From Polyporus tsugae (Eukaryota > Basidiomycota > Agaricomycetes > Polyporales > Polyporaceae), in contig JAHRBS010000003.1 of the NCBI GenBank assembly GCA_024305745.1, positions 2,418,001-2,482,000 on the forward strand: a DNA stretch of 64,000 nucleotides, read 5' to 3'. Below the pieces are notes generated by a model. The model saw nothing but the letters and a program-made list of their open reading frames with translations, ran no database searches and was not told the DNA's origin. The translations under genes were made by a program, and so were the position numbers. This document shows, in pieces, positions 11,925 to 24,199 of the stretch; position 1 is the first letter of the stretch; the number at the start of each line of letters is the position of its first letter.

Positions 11925-12130
11925 CCCGTACTTATCGGACCAAAAGCAGAGTTTTTGGATTGGGGTCGACAAGCGAACACCCCCGTTTGCTTGTTCGCAC
12001 GGGGGCGCGTGGATCGGACAGCTTCGAAGAGACTCTGACAAGTGGCGGCACCTGGACAAAGCAATCGGCGGTTTCACGGTGGCTGCCGGATATGAATTGC
12101 GCTGACACGGGGCATTATTCTGATGCGACG
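11925..12130 (-). promoter_or_regulatory. Conserved promoter block of unit L3
   Basis: Family segment at 12045-12075 in the form CCGATTGCTTTGTCCAGGTG, about 300 nt upstream of the start codon. The block and its flank to about 12250 are nearly identical to 31.56-31.95 kb. Confidence 0.6.
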
Positions 12131-12744
12131 AGGTGTGGGCCGTATTATCATTAATATTTACCCGTTGTGAGTCAGAGTAAGCTGTCTTGCCACGGCGCAA
12201 AAATCACTTGTCTTATGTTTTAGCTATGCTTGCGAATGTATCCCTCCATCAGCTGAAGCGCTGCGGTTCTTCGCTGCATAGCCGTCGCCGCGGTTGACAC
12301 GGCTATAACCGACATCCTGAACGAGGTTGGAAGGGGGTGAAGAGGAAGTGTAGTAGGGGCCTGATCTGTCGGAGTCCACAATTGAAAAAGCCCGGCATGA
12401 CCGGGCCGCCACACGAGGGGGTGCCGAAACGAGTAATAGAGACGCCCAAAGCCGAAACGTGGCCACAACTTGATACCATCGATTGAGGTTTGGAGAATCC
12501 CTGCTCCTTCAGCTCATCGATGTTCACTGGCTTATCACTGGCTTTCAGTCACTTACTGCGATCATCTTGGGCAGTCAACTCTCCAACTTGCTCCGAACGC
12601 GAGCCCGTCGCCGATGCCAAGATCCTGCGCACGCGTTGGCAACTGGACCACCAAATGCTGACGAGAACACACAGCCTGCCCGTCTGATCTGCCTCGCGTG
12701 CCTGACTGGACGCAAATACATTGAAGTCACACTCAGAATGGATT
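12131..12744. other. Spacer between units L3 and L4
   Basis: No gene assigned. It holds the L4 unit-end element near 12431-12470 (GAGACGCCCAAAGCCG, then GTGGCCAC) and CTCATCGATGTTCACTGGC near 12513. A plus-strand open frame across the hairpin resembles stretches beside L1 and R6, but stops and frame shifts differ. Confidence 0.5.
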
Positions 12745-12790
12745 GCTATGGGTACTGTATTTCGAACTGTCGAACTACATTGCCCATAGC
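12745..12790. repeat. Hairpin of unit L4 (46 nt)
   Basis: Inverted repeat GCTATGGG...CCCATAGC. Gene-strand 3' arm GAAATACAGTACCCATAGC equals the L4 tag with one mismatch. Confidence 0.85.
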
Positions 12791-12876
12791 GGTTCATTCA
12801 CACGGAGTACCTCTACCACGACAACCAAAACCGTTGGAGGGAGTAGTTGGGACTTGTGCGTTGTTGGATAACATAG

Positions 12877-12929
12877 GTGAGTACATTACAATGACATCTG
12901 TTAGGGAGTGGGGGGTGGAGAAGTGTTAG
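12877..12929 (+). other. Candidate antisense intron, unit L4 (53 nt)
   Basis: Donor AG|GTGAGTACATT and acceptor AAGTGTTAG on the strand opposite the gene. It is slightly longer than in the other units. Confidence 0.5.
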
Positions 12930-13011
12930 TCTTTCAGTCCTACCCGAGATCATCCTTCAGCTCGCTCCATGCTTCGGCGCGTTTGCTGAGGTTGTGCGGG
13001 GGGACTACAAT

Positions 13012-13040
13012 GGCTGATATGGGTACTGTATTTCAATCCT
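13012..13040 (-). other. 3' tag of unit L4
   Basis: Gene-strand core GAAATACAGTACCCATATC, overlapping the ancestral stop TGA at 13035-13033. Confidence 0.8.
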
Positions 13041-15077
13041 GAGCTTCAGGCGACATTGAAGTGGCCAAGAGCTGCTGGTCGAGGTTGCTCGACTGTCCCG
13101 TCGCGAAGTCTGCGCCGAGAAGTAGCGACATGATGGGAGACGCCACCTCTGATTTGCGGGATGTATAGCGGCGTCCCCTGACCAGCGCTGGCCTGCGTGG
13201 CGGATGGAGTCCCCGCGTAGTGATCAACGAGGGCGTGCGCGAGCTCACTGTATGTGCTGATGGATGTGCGCGTTGGATGAGTGTGTTGTTGCGCATCCGT
13301 CGTGGTCGGTGCACCCAAGGAATGCTGGTTGACGAGCGGCGCGGACGTCGTGTATGTGATCGGAGGAGCGCCGACGTGGCCGGTGTGTGCGTGCGATGAT
13401 GGGGTCCTTGTCGAGACGTGGTGCCCGTTGTTGGGCGGGATATGGGCCTGGATGGCGGATACGTCATGCTGCTGGACTTGATGCGACGCGGCGGTAGCGA
13501 GGGGCGGCGCGACCACGTCATGAGCGTATCTGGCGCCAGCGGAGAGCTCTACGGTCGCGAGAGACTGGTCGAGGCCCGCGTGGCCCGCGCTGGACCCAAT
13601 GGAATGGCTGGGACAAGGGCCTTGGTTAAGCTGACGGTCGAAGCTCGTGGGTGTCGCACATGCAGGACCATCCACTCTAGGAGCACCGATGATGCTTGAT
13701 CGGGCCCTACTGGTAGACTCGCGCCACTGGTAGTCCGACAATGCTCCGTACGCAGCGGTGGCTTGTTCCTCTTGAGACTCCGAGTGGCGCCCCTGGTGTG
13801 GTGTCGAGGTCCAGATGGCCGTCCTGCCCGTCTCCACTGAGGTTGAATCGCGCACGCGGAAATCGGGAGAGCTCATGACTGTAGGAGGGGAAGGGACAGG
13901 ATGGAAGGGGCAATCGGGCATGCTCGCCACAGTATTCCAGGACCTGCAATGAGCAGTGATGGGGACGACCGGTGGGGCATTCGCGTGTTCCTCCCCCAGC
14001 ACCGGAACGGGCGATTCGTGGCCGCCCGACGAATGACGAACGAAAGATTGATGGTAAACATGGAAGCGGTCCTCGCTTCGTGCACCACCTTGTGCTGCTG
14101 ACGGCTGGGCCGCCGTGTAAGAGGACGGTGGTGTCATACTCGGTGCTGGGCTCTCAGCCCATGCCCACAGTGGCGGTGGGGGCGGCGACTGATTCGTCGA
14201 AGGGCTTCCGCGGTACGAATCCAGTGACGGCGTGGTTACAGGAGAAGCTGCGGTGCAAACATTGTCCACCATGTATGGACCATGGCTCGGTGCGAGGGCT
14301 GTGGCGTGTGCAGCATAGAAGCCGGAGTACGCTGTGTTGTGGGCACGGTGCTCAGAGACTCCCGTCGCGGCCGGTAGCGGTTGGTAGATGCAACAGATCG
14401 AGCGGGAACGGGAGATGGGGTCAGGCTCCCTGGATGCCGGAGCCGTAAAGGGGCGCGAGTCCAATGGCCTCGGCAGCATCGAGTACGAGAGAGCGGGCCG
14501 GGGAAGATATGGAGAAGGCCCGTGCGTGTCGCGAGGCAACGCGGCGTGCCAGTGCGTGGTTGAAGGTTGCAGAACTGGCGGCGGAGGGGTCACGAAGAAC
14601 ACAGTCATGATTGGACCGGGGAGATCAGGTGGAAATGTGTGATTCCCAGTTGAACAGGGCTGTCGCAACATTCAGTTTTGTTGGCAGGATCCCGGGACCA
14701 ACGAGAATGAACGCACCTTCCTCTTCACCGTCCTCTTTCTCGGGCCCTTGGCCTGGCCTTGCTTAGACCGAATAGCCTGCGCCTTGGCCTCTTTCTCGCG
14801 TGCTTTCCGACGCACGTAGTCGTCCTTCGAATCGGGTGAGAGAGGCTTAGCCTGGTCCCCAAGGTTCTCCTGCCCGTATGAGGGGCACAGCGCCATCAAC
14901 TGCCAAACAGGTTCATACATGTCGAGAGCGAGAGATAAAAACGTGTATGCTCACCTCCTCATCGTTCCCCACTGCTCTCTTGAGTGCAACGGGGGGCTGA
15001 TGTTTCTGCCCGAACTCCTTGAGACGGGCATCCTTCTCGCCGTACTTCTTTGCCTTTCGAGACTGCGTGACTGTCAT
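13033..15077 (-). pseudogene. Array family gene L4, 3' deletion and frameshift
   Basis: Exons 15077-14955, 14899-14717 and 14659-13046, introns 55 and 57 nt, phase 0. The type is that of L1/R6 (exon 2 LCPSYGQENLGDQ and YVRRKAREKEAKAQ). Near 13150 a deletion removes the segment that in R6 encodes MARIFEGCFDD and shifts the frame. The open frame ends at 13046 with an unrelated tail, whereas the ancestral frame (SLLLGADFATGQSS) resumes and ends at 13033. A product of about 639 residues could be made, without the normal C-terminus. Confidence 0.75.
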
Positions 15078-15224
15078 GGTGCGGCAGTTATGGGTTTCAA
15101 GTTGGGATGGTTGAGGAGACGGGACGCAGCGATGAAATTCAAAGGGGAGTGCCAAGTGGGGATGGTTGTGGTTGGAGTCGGATTTTGCGACTCGAGTTCT
15201 ACCCAGGGCCGTCCCTGTCCGACC

Positions 15225-15470
15225 AAAAGCGGAGTTGGTGGATTGAGGTCGAGACGCGACCACCCCGGTTTACTTTCTCGCACAATGAAAACGTGGATCA
15301 GACACCCGAGGAGAGTTCCTGGCGGTACCTCGACAAAACAAGGGATGGTGGCACGGCGCCCCCCGGATATGAACTCCGCAGACACCAGACCTTCTGAGAC
15401 AAATAGCGGCTTCGCAAAGACGCCTAGATCCTAGTGTCAAATTTCGCCCTTTTCCACACAATTTGTGAGT
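15225..15470 (-). promoter_or_regulatory. Conserved promoter block of unit L4
   Basis: A diverged version of the family block. The gene-proximal segment is altered, but the reverse of TGACACTAGGAT near 15430 and CACAATTTGTGAGTGT near 15460 are well kept. Confidence 0.5.
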
Positions 15471-16520
15471 GTTGTAACGCCTTTTCGAGCCAATATGTTT
15501 ATGTAGCGCTGACGGGCGTACAGGTTGGTCGTGCTCTGTCGTGCTGGCATGCCATGCAGTTCAACTGGCGTTATTCTGCTACACGCTGAACATGACGTCC
15601 ATATCTGTCAGATTCACGATACGCACCGGCGGATAACGCATCACCCGCCTTTCCAAGATAGCCCATGCATGGATATGGGAGGAACGCAAGCTCGATCCTC
15701 TTCCAGTGGCACACGGGCAGACCAGTCTAGTGCGGAAAAATGCTGACCCATTTGGAAGAGAAGTTTTCCCTCCATCTCCCTCTGGTAAGTGTCCCTAAGT
15801 AATCATTTCAGGTGCTCGTTGTATTTCTCGCCTGATCTCGGCGAGTCGACGTATCCGTCGAAGCACCGTACGGATGCGCAGCCCGGATGGACCCTCCTCG
15901 AGGCCAAACCCGAAGCTCAAAACGCCATCGAATAGCACCCCGCGGTTCGGTGCAGTGCTAAGGATCAGAAGTAGACGGACGCTCTCATGCCCTCACATCC
16001 ATTACGGATAATCGTGCACTGACTTTGTTATGAGGAAACCAGTTTAGAGCGGCAGGCTGTGCCATTGCTCTTAGCGGTTCATTCGCCGGCGGAACCTCGT
16101 TGTAACAGTCTGCAGTAGTGGTGGGATCAACGTAGAGTTGGTTATGTCGAACGACATCTGCGAGCCTGATGCTTCATACAAGTCGTTTTTGGTGAACAGT
16201 TACGTCGATGTCTGTTCAAGGTTCGAAGCTCAATGTGTTCAATCCTCAGGGGGCCCCCGACCGCTGTCATGTTTCGAATCCCCAAATGGCTCTGACTCTC
16301 TGCGGTTGAAGGCGACGACTGTGCTTCTCTGATGCTCTGGCAGAACAGAACGCTGACCACCCATGTCCGTGCACCACCGCCGAGAATATACTAGTACTAA
16401 CATAAATCACGACATTATTACGAAGCTTTGTATTCTACATATCCGTTCCGTTCCGATCCAAGGCGTAATGGACATTGGAAGTAGCTGCCATGCGTTGAAG
16501 CCCGTCCATCACGGCTGGAT
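15471..16520. other. Inner edge of the left array
   Basis: No gene recognised. Positions 15780-15900 hold a degraded copy of the conserved upstream block (minus-strand reading GYVDSPRSGEKYNEHLK, then a stop). Beyond about 15.95 kb I see no similarity to the array units. Confidence 0.5.
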
Positions 16521-17301
16521 TCACGGGCAGAAGGTGTGAGTGAAGGTCTGGCCTAGCGCGGAGTTACGATCGGCAGCGTAGTCGTTGGGACTATTGTAGG
16601 CCTGATTAGCGGGGCAGTTCGACGCTCTACAAACGACCGTTTGGCCGTCAGATGAAGAGAGTTGCGTGTCGATGTTGATAGCTGTAGAGCGTCACGTTCT
16701 AACGTCAGCACTTGGCAGGGGACGAGAGCGAGAGGCCAAAGGAACGCAAGCAATGTAACCTAAAAACTCACAAGCATCAACGCGGGACAGGTCCCAGGCG
16801 GTGCGCTGGCCGCCGAACTCGCCAAAGTCGCCAAAGCCGTATTCGGAGAGGATCGCACGGGAAGTGATGCCAGCGTCATTGCAGACGAGGCCGCCGTTGC
16901 AAGCACCGGTCTTGCAGTTGGCGCCGTTCGCGTCGCAGCCGGTACGGCCCCACGCGCGGATGCCCTGATGAAACGTCAGCGCATTCTACGGAAGGCGCTG
17001 ATGATGGATACAGGACTGACCAGGGCATGGTCATCGACACCGAAGCTTGCGCTTTGGCCGGGGTTCAGCCTCTTGCCGAACTTGACAGAGGGGTCGGGCC
17101 GGCCGTTAGAAGCCTTACCGACAGCAGGCCAGACAGCTGTTCGTTGGTGAGGGAGATGATGGTGATGATGTCAGAACACTTGTACATCCGCACGCGGAAT
17201 GGGGTTAACGTACTGAACGTGCACTTGTTCATGAACTTTATCGTGAAGGCAGAGGCAGAGGCGGCGTAGCCAACGAAAGCGATAAGAGCGAGGGCCTTCA
17301 T
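16521..17301 (-). CDS. Thaumatin-like protein
   Basis: Four exons on the minus strand: 17301-17214, 17136-17021, 16964-16772 and 16681-16521. All junctions are GT-AG and the phases match, giving 185 residues. The product starts with a typical secretion signal (about 19 residues, ending ASASA), then FTIKFMNKC, the thaumatin-type beginning of the mature protein. Further family marks are WGRTGCDANG, CKTGACNGGLVC and the C-terminal THTFCP. The size fits small fungal thaumatin-like proteins, which are secreted, disulfide-rich and in some cases act on beta-glucans. It is outside the arrays and shows no sign of being part of them. Confidence 0.93.
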
Positions 17302-18089
17302 AATTGGAATAAAAGTTTTGAGAGTCAGAAGTGGGGGATGGAAGGTGGTGAAGGGGGGTGAGGAGGCCTTGAGGATCCGAAGCATAGTACTTGTCCCTCT
17401 TATAGCTGGGCCGGGCAGTTGTAGACCGGGAGGAAACGAAATGGCGCGTATGCCACCGTTCGCGATGTGTCAGTCCGGAAACTTACTAGTATGACTGCGC
17501 GACCGCTGGAGTTTGCAACCTTCCGTACCCACTATAGCCACACGGCGCCCGAGAATTGACAGATGTGATGTCGGAGGCGGCAATCCTGGAATTCTGGTCG
17601 GTGGGGTCCGGTGTTGTTCGGCAGCAAAATAACAGGCGACAAGCTAGATGGGGGGCTGCGAGTGTGGTGTCTTCTGAACGAGCTCCCGAAGCTGCATCGG
17701 CGTTAATAGCTAGTAACTGGCTCTGCAAAAAGCCGTCTCCTGCAAGTGTCAAATCCGTTGGAATCGTGCTTACTCTCGACGACACGTACCATGGTACCAA
17801 GCGGGGAGCAAAAGCTAGACGCGCGTTTTAGACTACCCCCACAGTCCCACCCTCCCCAGCGGTTCGGGGTCCTGATGTGAACTTTTGGTCAAACTTTTTG
17901 TTATGCATCCATGTACATGGATTAACCACTTTCAATCGATCTGTAATGCCTCCCTGGGTACGAATATCGGCATTTGACGGCATGCTACGCATTGCTGAGA
18001 GGATGGGAGTCGAAACATATCGCCGACCACCCTCAGCCTTCCTAATCTGACATCCGACGGCATTCGCCGTGACCTCACCTTTCCCAACC

Positions 18090-18341
18090 TAAGGTAGGCC
18101 CAGTTCAGATTCCACACCTTGTGACAGCGTGACAAGACGTTTCCGCTGCTCCTCTGCCCTTCGTCCCTCCCTCCCCTGGGCTCAAATTGACTTCAGATTT
18201 TGCCAGGATGGTCCCGAGACCACCTCCGCGACATCGCGCAGGTTTATCGGCCTGGGGATGGGCGAACGGAAGGAAAAAGAGACCTTGCTCAGCACGTGAT
18301 TATCACGTGATAGGTGTGGAATCTGAACTGGGCCTACCTTA
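18090..18341. repeat. Perfect 29-bp inverted repeat around a 194-nt spacer
   Basis: Positions 18090-18118 are the exact reverse complement of 18313-18341. Directly inside the right copy, at 18293-18309, is a palindrome with two CACGTG boxes (CACGTGATTATCACGTG). It could be a non-autonomous DNA-transposon remnant, or a transcribed hairpin with a long loop. No flanking target duplication is obvious. Confidence 0.8.
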
Positions 18342-18974
18342 CCCTAACCTACCTCGGGGACGATGGCTGCGGGTTTCTGTTGCCTTCTGACCACGTGTTA
18401 ACGCCTATGGGAGGGCTTCGCATGTTGGGAAGAAGACCTTTCCTCAATTTATCCCGTGAATTTGCTACGCACAGGAAGTTGGAGGCCGTCCCAAGTTGGT
18501 CCTGCAGTTCGGGTGCCCCAAGACGTGTCGCTGACCCCATCTCATTAGTGCGAAGCCAAGCAAAGCCGTACGAGCGTACTAGTGACGTGTGCACAGCTTG
18601 AATCTATGTATTAAGGGCGGGTGCGCATCGTCCCAGCTTCGGCTTGGAGCGTCAGCTTTCTTGTGAGCTTGTGGCGCGGCGTGTTCTGTACTGCAATACT
18701 TCGAGTGCTCCATTGCGTCCAGACACATCCAGCTAGCCAGTCAATATGAGCGCGAACACGATGCCAGTGGGTGCGCGCACCAGATGACTTCATTGCAGGC
18801 TTTCGCCCACCCTCAGGCTGACAGGGACTCTTATGGCAGTACTTGGGAGGCAGGGCGAGGCTTAAGTCCTGGCTCCGGCATGCAACTCTTGCTAGTCGCC
18901 AATACACATTGTAATAGTCATCAATAAAACATGAACAAAACAGGACTTTGCATCGGGATGGGCTGGACCAGTAA

Positions 18975-19045
18975 ACTGCACGAGTGGGATTCGAACCTGG
19001 CGCCAGCCGATCACCTGTTAACCGCTGAGTGACCTTGTCGAACGT
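18975..19045 (-). other. tRNA-like fragment
   Basis: On the minus strand GGTTCGAATCC at about 18998-18988 fits the polymerase III B box and the T-arm loop, and TCACTCAGCGGTTAA upstream resembles the A box. Only about 20 nt separate them, too few for a full anticodon arm and variable loop, and the ends do not pair into an acceptor stem. It is probably a decayed tRNA or the head of a SINE. Confidence 0.35.
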
Positions 19046-22000
19046 CCAAAACGGGGTGGAGGGTGGGTGGTAGGTGCATCCGGGGTCCTAGCTGAACTTT
19101 TTGGAGTTGAAATGAAGATTCCTTGAAACGCGCCCCGCTTGCATGGTACTAACAAGACAGCAATCCCGCCTTGTGGCGCACGACGCATAGAGCTTAGCCA
19201 CAGCATGATGAATACATCAATCTTTGCTTCAGATCCTGAAACATCATACTTGAGCTCCAAAGTCCGGTCGGACTACCAGACGGAGCGCCGGATTGATGCG
19301 CCGGGTGGAGCGGGGTGGAACAGGATGAGGTAGAAGCAGTGCGAACGTTCGAGTAATAGCCCGGGCCGAACCACGAAGTATCGCATTCCCGTCAAAGTTT
19401 CACTCGCGCGATGCCGGTACTTGCGTTTGTGTTCAAGACGTTCGCATCGACGAATCGGGTGTCGAAGGTCTGCGTCCGAGGCCGGCGGTTGCAACTTGAA
19501 GGTCAGGTTTCGAGTCCACTCCCAAGACGAACTCAGGTGCGCTGAGTGCGTTGATGCTCCAGACGCTGCCGACCCGACAGCTCGGTGGATGGAATCGCGT
19601 TGACCGCATAGATGGCGGATGCCAGCACGGCATGAGAGTCGACGAGTGTCTCTGAGTTCGCCTGACAGTGTCAGGATGCGTTCACGGGACGTGCTTTTGC
19701 CAGTCCGCGATGGTTGACGTGTCGTTCCTCAAGAGGTAATGGTCGAAGCGAGTTCGTGACGAGGGTCGTAGAGGAGGAGTACGCGATCAGAGTGTAACGA
19801 AAGACTTCCTCATGTCCATGAGGAGAACGACCCCGCCACAAAGCGTACCAAGTCGAGAGGCATGTACTTTGTGATTTATTGGCGTGTCGCATGACGGAAG
19901 AGGACCAATGGGGGGACACGGTGTGCGGCGTAGGAGCCTATGGTAGGCGCTGGACCCCCGGCGCGACTGTGTCACTGGGAAGGGAAAGCTCGGCGTCGGG
20001 CCCAAGTCTAGGGATTGGCACAGACGTCGCAGGCACATAGTTGAACGTTGGGGCACCACTCAGGGCATCGGGGCGAGATCACGGGGTTGGCAATCTCTCA
20101 GGAAGCAGCGGGCCGTGTGTAAGAAGTACATAGCACTCTCTAGCTGGGAGAGAGAGCTCGCGATGCTGGGATGTTAAAGGAGAAGTGGATTCGGAGGGGG
20201 AGGTCCTGTAGGCCTTCGTGATCGTTGGAGGCTAGTGACGGGCCTTTCGCGGCTTTGTCGACCTATATAGGAGCTGCAGGTCAGTGAGGATGCGAGTATG
20301 TCAGGGTTTGACATACTTCCATTTCTCTCGGAGGCTCTAACAGATTGGGGCTTGGGCTCCGGCCTCGATGGCCTGAACTGCCCTTCGAATGCCTTGCACG
20401 TGTATTGAAGACGGAGCTAGGCTGCAAACAACGATGCCCTCGAAAGCTGTACACAAGACCCTAGCGGGGTCACTGTGTGCCCAGGAGGTCGGACAAAACG
20501 CGACGTAATGACGACCCATAAGGTCGCAGTTTTTACAGTGGAAACCCGGGAGAAATGCGAATAAGTTACATCTGGCGCCCGGGGTTTTTCGCGACATTAG
20601 CTGGGACAGGAAAGCCGGATTTTTTCATGACAAACTTTCCCTTTTACGACCTTCACATTTCGGATTGCAGCGGGTTCGCTGCCGGCAGGGGTCCACCACC
20701 CATCCGCATTGCTGTCAGTTTCTGATCCCAGCGCCATAATAGAAAGCAAAATAATAAATTGATTGAAGGAGATTATCTACGTCTACATGACTGAAGTTCC
20801 TGCCCGTCTAGTATAGAAACAGCGCGCTCATGATGTAGACCTCTCCTACCCGCGGTCCCCATACGCGTCTATACCGGCATTGGTGCAGGTGCACCGCGGT
20901 CAGCACGTGCTCATGCGCTCATGCACCACCCAAGTTGCCGTGCGGAGCTAGACTCCGGGCGAGCTCCTAGTCACCAGTGGCCTGCTTTCGGATGGAGCCA
21001 CTGGGGCATCACACACAGGTGCGAGTCGATTGTTGTCATCGCAGTAGACAAGGCGCCTAGAGTACCAACCATCACTCCGCTCGCACCGGCTGGTGCGCGT
21101 GAAACCCTGACTTGAAGCTTGAAGCTGCAGAGGGCACGTCCATCCACAATAATGCGTGTGCGGGGGTAAAGGTGCTGGCACAGGCGAGTGGGAATACGAC
21201 AGGTGGGAGTAGTTAATAGATGCGTGAAATGCAGCGCAAAACGTACCATTATCCTACCAATAGCAAGCGGCCGTCACAACCACCAAGATGGGGAGGGTAT
21301 CATACCAATCTGCGCACACTCGCATTGGGTGAGCCTCAATTTTGTGGGTAGAAGTTAGAACAGACAACTTACCTCGATTGCAACAGATGGCGCAATATGG
21401 GAACTGTCCTTGTGCCGGAAGCTTGAGATGATGGCCGAGGGTGAAACTGTACTAGAAGACGGCCGAGGGCCACAATCTCGTCAAGGCATCAAACAGTATA
21501 AGGTATAGAAGCGGGGGGAGAACGTACAATATACCCCTCGCATCCAAGCGTGGATTCAAGGCGTGAGAGCGTCCACCAGATCTACAGCCAAGATGCACCA
21601 CGCATGCCAGCGAGACGTTAGAATGACCCCTCTAGTTAAGCACCCAGATGGAGATAGGACAGCCAATTGGCCAGCACAAGAGGAACAGACTGGTCGGCGG
21701 AGACCCAGGGAACCAGAGAGCAGCAAGAGTCAAACGAGTTGAACGCTGAAAAAGAGGCGATAATCGATGCGGACCAAATGCTGACTCAGAGCCAACTGCT
21801 CTATTTGTCTCTATTTGTCTCGTCCGACGAACGTCCAGCTAAGCGCTCACTCAATGTCGCGAGCTGTATGCGCGCTACATCGGGTCGTATTTTTACTGGC
21901 TAAACATGGGCTTTCGGCTGGCAGGACAAAACCCGACTTTAAAGTGGGGTCCGACCTTGCTCCCACTTAAGGTAGCGAAGCGCGAAAAATACGACTAAAA

Positions 22001-22146
22001 TTCTCACTTATCCCGGGCACTGAGGCGCGTAGTGGGTAGAAAGGCCGCGCAAAGCATCCCAAGTAGTTGGAGCCTGAATTAATTTCATACTTGAGGCATA
22101 CTATGCTACATTACGCATCCAGCGTTGAGGGTTCGTATGGAGTAGA

Positions 22147-23166
22147 TTACCGCTGAGACGGAACCTGCAGTCCTGCGCGAGAGACGATTGAACCCTGATT
22201 AGGAAGGTTTGTTGGTCCAGAGAAACTGCCATCCGAGGTGAACGCAGCAAACTCAGAGTGTGAGCTCAGTTGATACTCGGGTGGATACGCGAAGAAGGCA
22301 TGATCTACGACGCGTCCGTCGCCGTCTGTATAATCTGCAGAGTCATTGAAAGCGTTTGGAAGAGAGCCTGCGTAGATTTCAGACATGAACATATCTGGGA
22401 CCAGGGGTGCGATAGAACAGACTGGAAAGAACGGAGTCGGAGTCGAAGAGCGGCTCTCGAAGTTTACTGAGGGAAGACCCGAGGTAAGGGGGGAATGAAG
22501 ATGACTGGTGGATAGTCGCAGAGTTTTTTGGGGGGCGTGTGGACCCGTCCGATGTAGCTTGCGAGCGCTTGCAAGCTCAGGCTGGGGAAGTGAGCGTGGC
22601 GTAGGCCCCGGATGGAGAGGAACGGGCGCGGGGAGAACATTATTTTTGGCGGACGCCGCACTGGAAGTGCCCCTGGGGCTCTCAAGGGTGTGAACTTTCA
22701 TAGAGGCTTCATTACCGCTGCCATGTGCGGGGTCCGCAGGGGCGGTCTACGGGAAAGGGGTGCGTCAAGGTCAAAATTTCCTAACCTCTGGATTACCACA
22801 CTCACCGTGTGAGGGCTGAAATGTGTAGGTGTGTTGGGGGCAATTATCGAAGACGACTTTGAAGCGACACAACCGATTTGTGTAGTTGAACGGGGTACAA
22901 GTGCAGACGATGATGGGAATGAACGGATTTGTGGCTGGTCCGACATGTTTGGCGGGGTAGGATGCACAAGATTCTTAGCTGCGAGCCGACGACGGGGACA
23001 CGGAGTAGTCCATCGAACGCCCCATAACGGGACGAAGTTTTTGATCTGATTCGTCTTGTTCAGCGCGTTGGAAGTAGCTGTGGCGACGTGCACTCACCTG
23101 ATTGTCGCAACCTGCTACAAGTCGCGCCGGGATAGTTTGCTTTGGCCCAGTGCTCCTAGTGTGCAT
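22147..23166 (-). CDS. Small three-exon protein, possible distant array relative
   Basis: Exons 23166-23098, 23045-22806 and 22746-22147, introns 52 and 59 nt with GT-AG borders, both phase 0, 302 residues. I do not recognise a domain. The architecture mirrors the array genes: a very short exon 1, a basic exon 2, a long Pro/Ser-rich exon 3 and phase-0 introns. Exon 1 ends PKQTIPARLVAGCDNQ, comparable with RQKNRPPPKIREMVGDDEK in R2. Exon 2 begins IKNFVPLWG, comparable with FLNLFPSYG. The array C-terminal motif is absent and no tag or hairpin was found downstream. The resemblance is weak and could be chance. Confidence 0.5.
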
Positions 23167-24199
23167 CTCGCAGGAATATTGTAGGGGGTGGTGAAATGGA
23201 TGTAGACTCGGAGAGGTGTGAGGGTCCGTGAAGCCTACCCCCCTGGCCTTATAAATGAAATTGACCTGTATTATTCCTAACGCATGAGCTCATTGGTCCT
23301 CGTAGTATCACGGATGCATCAAGGACGCCCACAACGAATAATGTTCCATCTTCATCGTTGGTTGGAGGCAGACCCTGGGCGCGTGCTGTGGGTCAAACCT
23401 ACAGTATCGTCCGAGCACGTTTACACTTTCCGTATCCTGCTCTACGAATGGTGAGTTCCAAATAATCTTAGCCTAGGTGAGATGTACTCGCATCTTGCGA
23501 CTTGGAGGGTTGACGGACGGGGTAGGTCGATCAATCACGGCCAGAATTCGCGAGGGACGAGCCAGTCGAAGTGGCGATGTCGGCATTCAAAAGGTGAAGA
23601 TCGCAGATCGTTCACACTCGATGCGTTGTCCGGTCATTGGATTCTTCTATCGAAAGCGGAGAGCCAGATGGTGCCTGCTTGGGTACGTGGCGCGTTTGAG
23701 TTCGACCAGAATCGTCCTAAGATTAGAACTTCTTCGCTTCTAGTTCCTCTGTCCGACTGTTGGAGGTGTCTGGACGACTCTTCAAAGTCCAACGACCCAG
23801 CGATAAAGACATCGCCAGCGGGAGGGGGGGGAGGTGCTGTCCGGGAACTGGTGGGGAAATTCAGCTACTGTCGGAAGCCGCTAAATTTGGGTGCATACAT
23901 CGACTTGATTTTCCAAAACGTTACGAAAGGCCGCCTGTGGAGGACGGCCCTGAGTTGATGCGGCGGTGAGCGTCGAAGACGAAGAACAAGGACTGCCACC
24001 AAAAGAGGGATGGGTGGTTGCGAAGCGGCCATGTGACAAGCGCGTGGGACGCGGACGCGGTCGCGAGGAATCTCGATGCTCGAGTCGCTTGACCACCTCC
24101 GTCTCCCCTTCCGTCGACTCTGGACCTTTTGGGCCCCTGCATGCCTCCGCGCACCTCACTTGAGCTTCTCTCGTTCTGATACTGGCCTGATGGTCTCGG
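23167..24199. other. Interval upstream of the kinase gene
   Basis: It should contain the promoters of the small minus-strand gene and of the plus-strand kinase, which are divergent. A 158-codon open frame (23482-23958) has no recognisable feature and is not called. Confidence 0.5.

Larger units (their letters stand above)
1380..15900 (-). repeat. Left array of four tandem 4-kb units (L1-L4)
   Basis: Four units of about 3.7-4.3 kb follow one another, all with the gene on the minus strand. Each runs, from upstream, through a conserved upstream block, a conserved promoter block, a three-exon gene, a tag, an antisense intron, a hairpin and a GTGGCCAC unit-end element. L1, L2 and L3 have inverted relatives R6, R5 and R2 in the right array, and the similarity includes the non-coding spacers. 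Confidence 0.85.
17302..22146. other. Gene-poor interval between the arrays
   Basis: No gene that I can support. Open frames here are short, low in family-like features and lack coherent splice signals. It holds the promoter side of the thaumatin-like gene (17302-17500), the perfect inverted repeat at 18.1-18.3 kb and the tRNA-like fragment near 19.0 kb. The rest (19.1-22.1 kb) shows no repeat or motif I can name. Confidence 0.5.

Noticed and set aside
12483..12929. 148-codon plus-strand frame crossing the L4 hairpin, as a gene antisense to L4
   Set aside because: Related stretches beside L1 and R6 contain stops and switch frame, so a conserved antisense protein is not supported. The antisense transcript idea is kept in the findings.
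18975..19045. Functional tRNA gene
   Set aside because: A and B boxes are too close together and no acceptor stem can form.
23482..23958. 158-codon plus-strand open frame upstream of the kinase
   Set aside because: No domain-like features, no coherent splice structure and overlap with other open frames. Probably chance.
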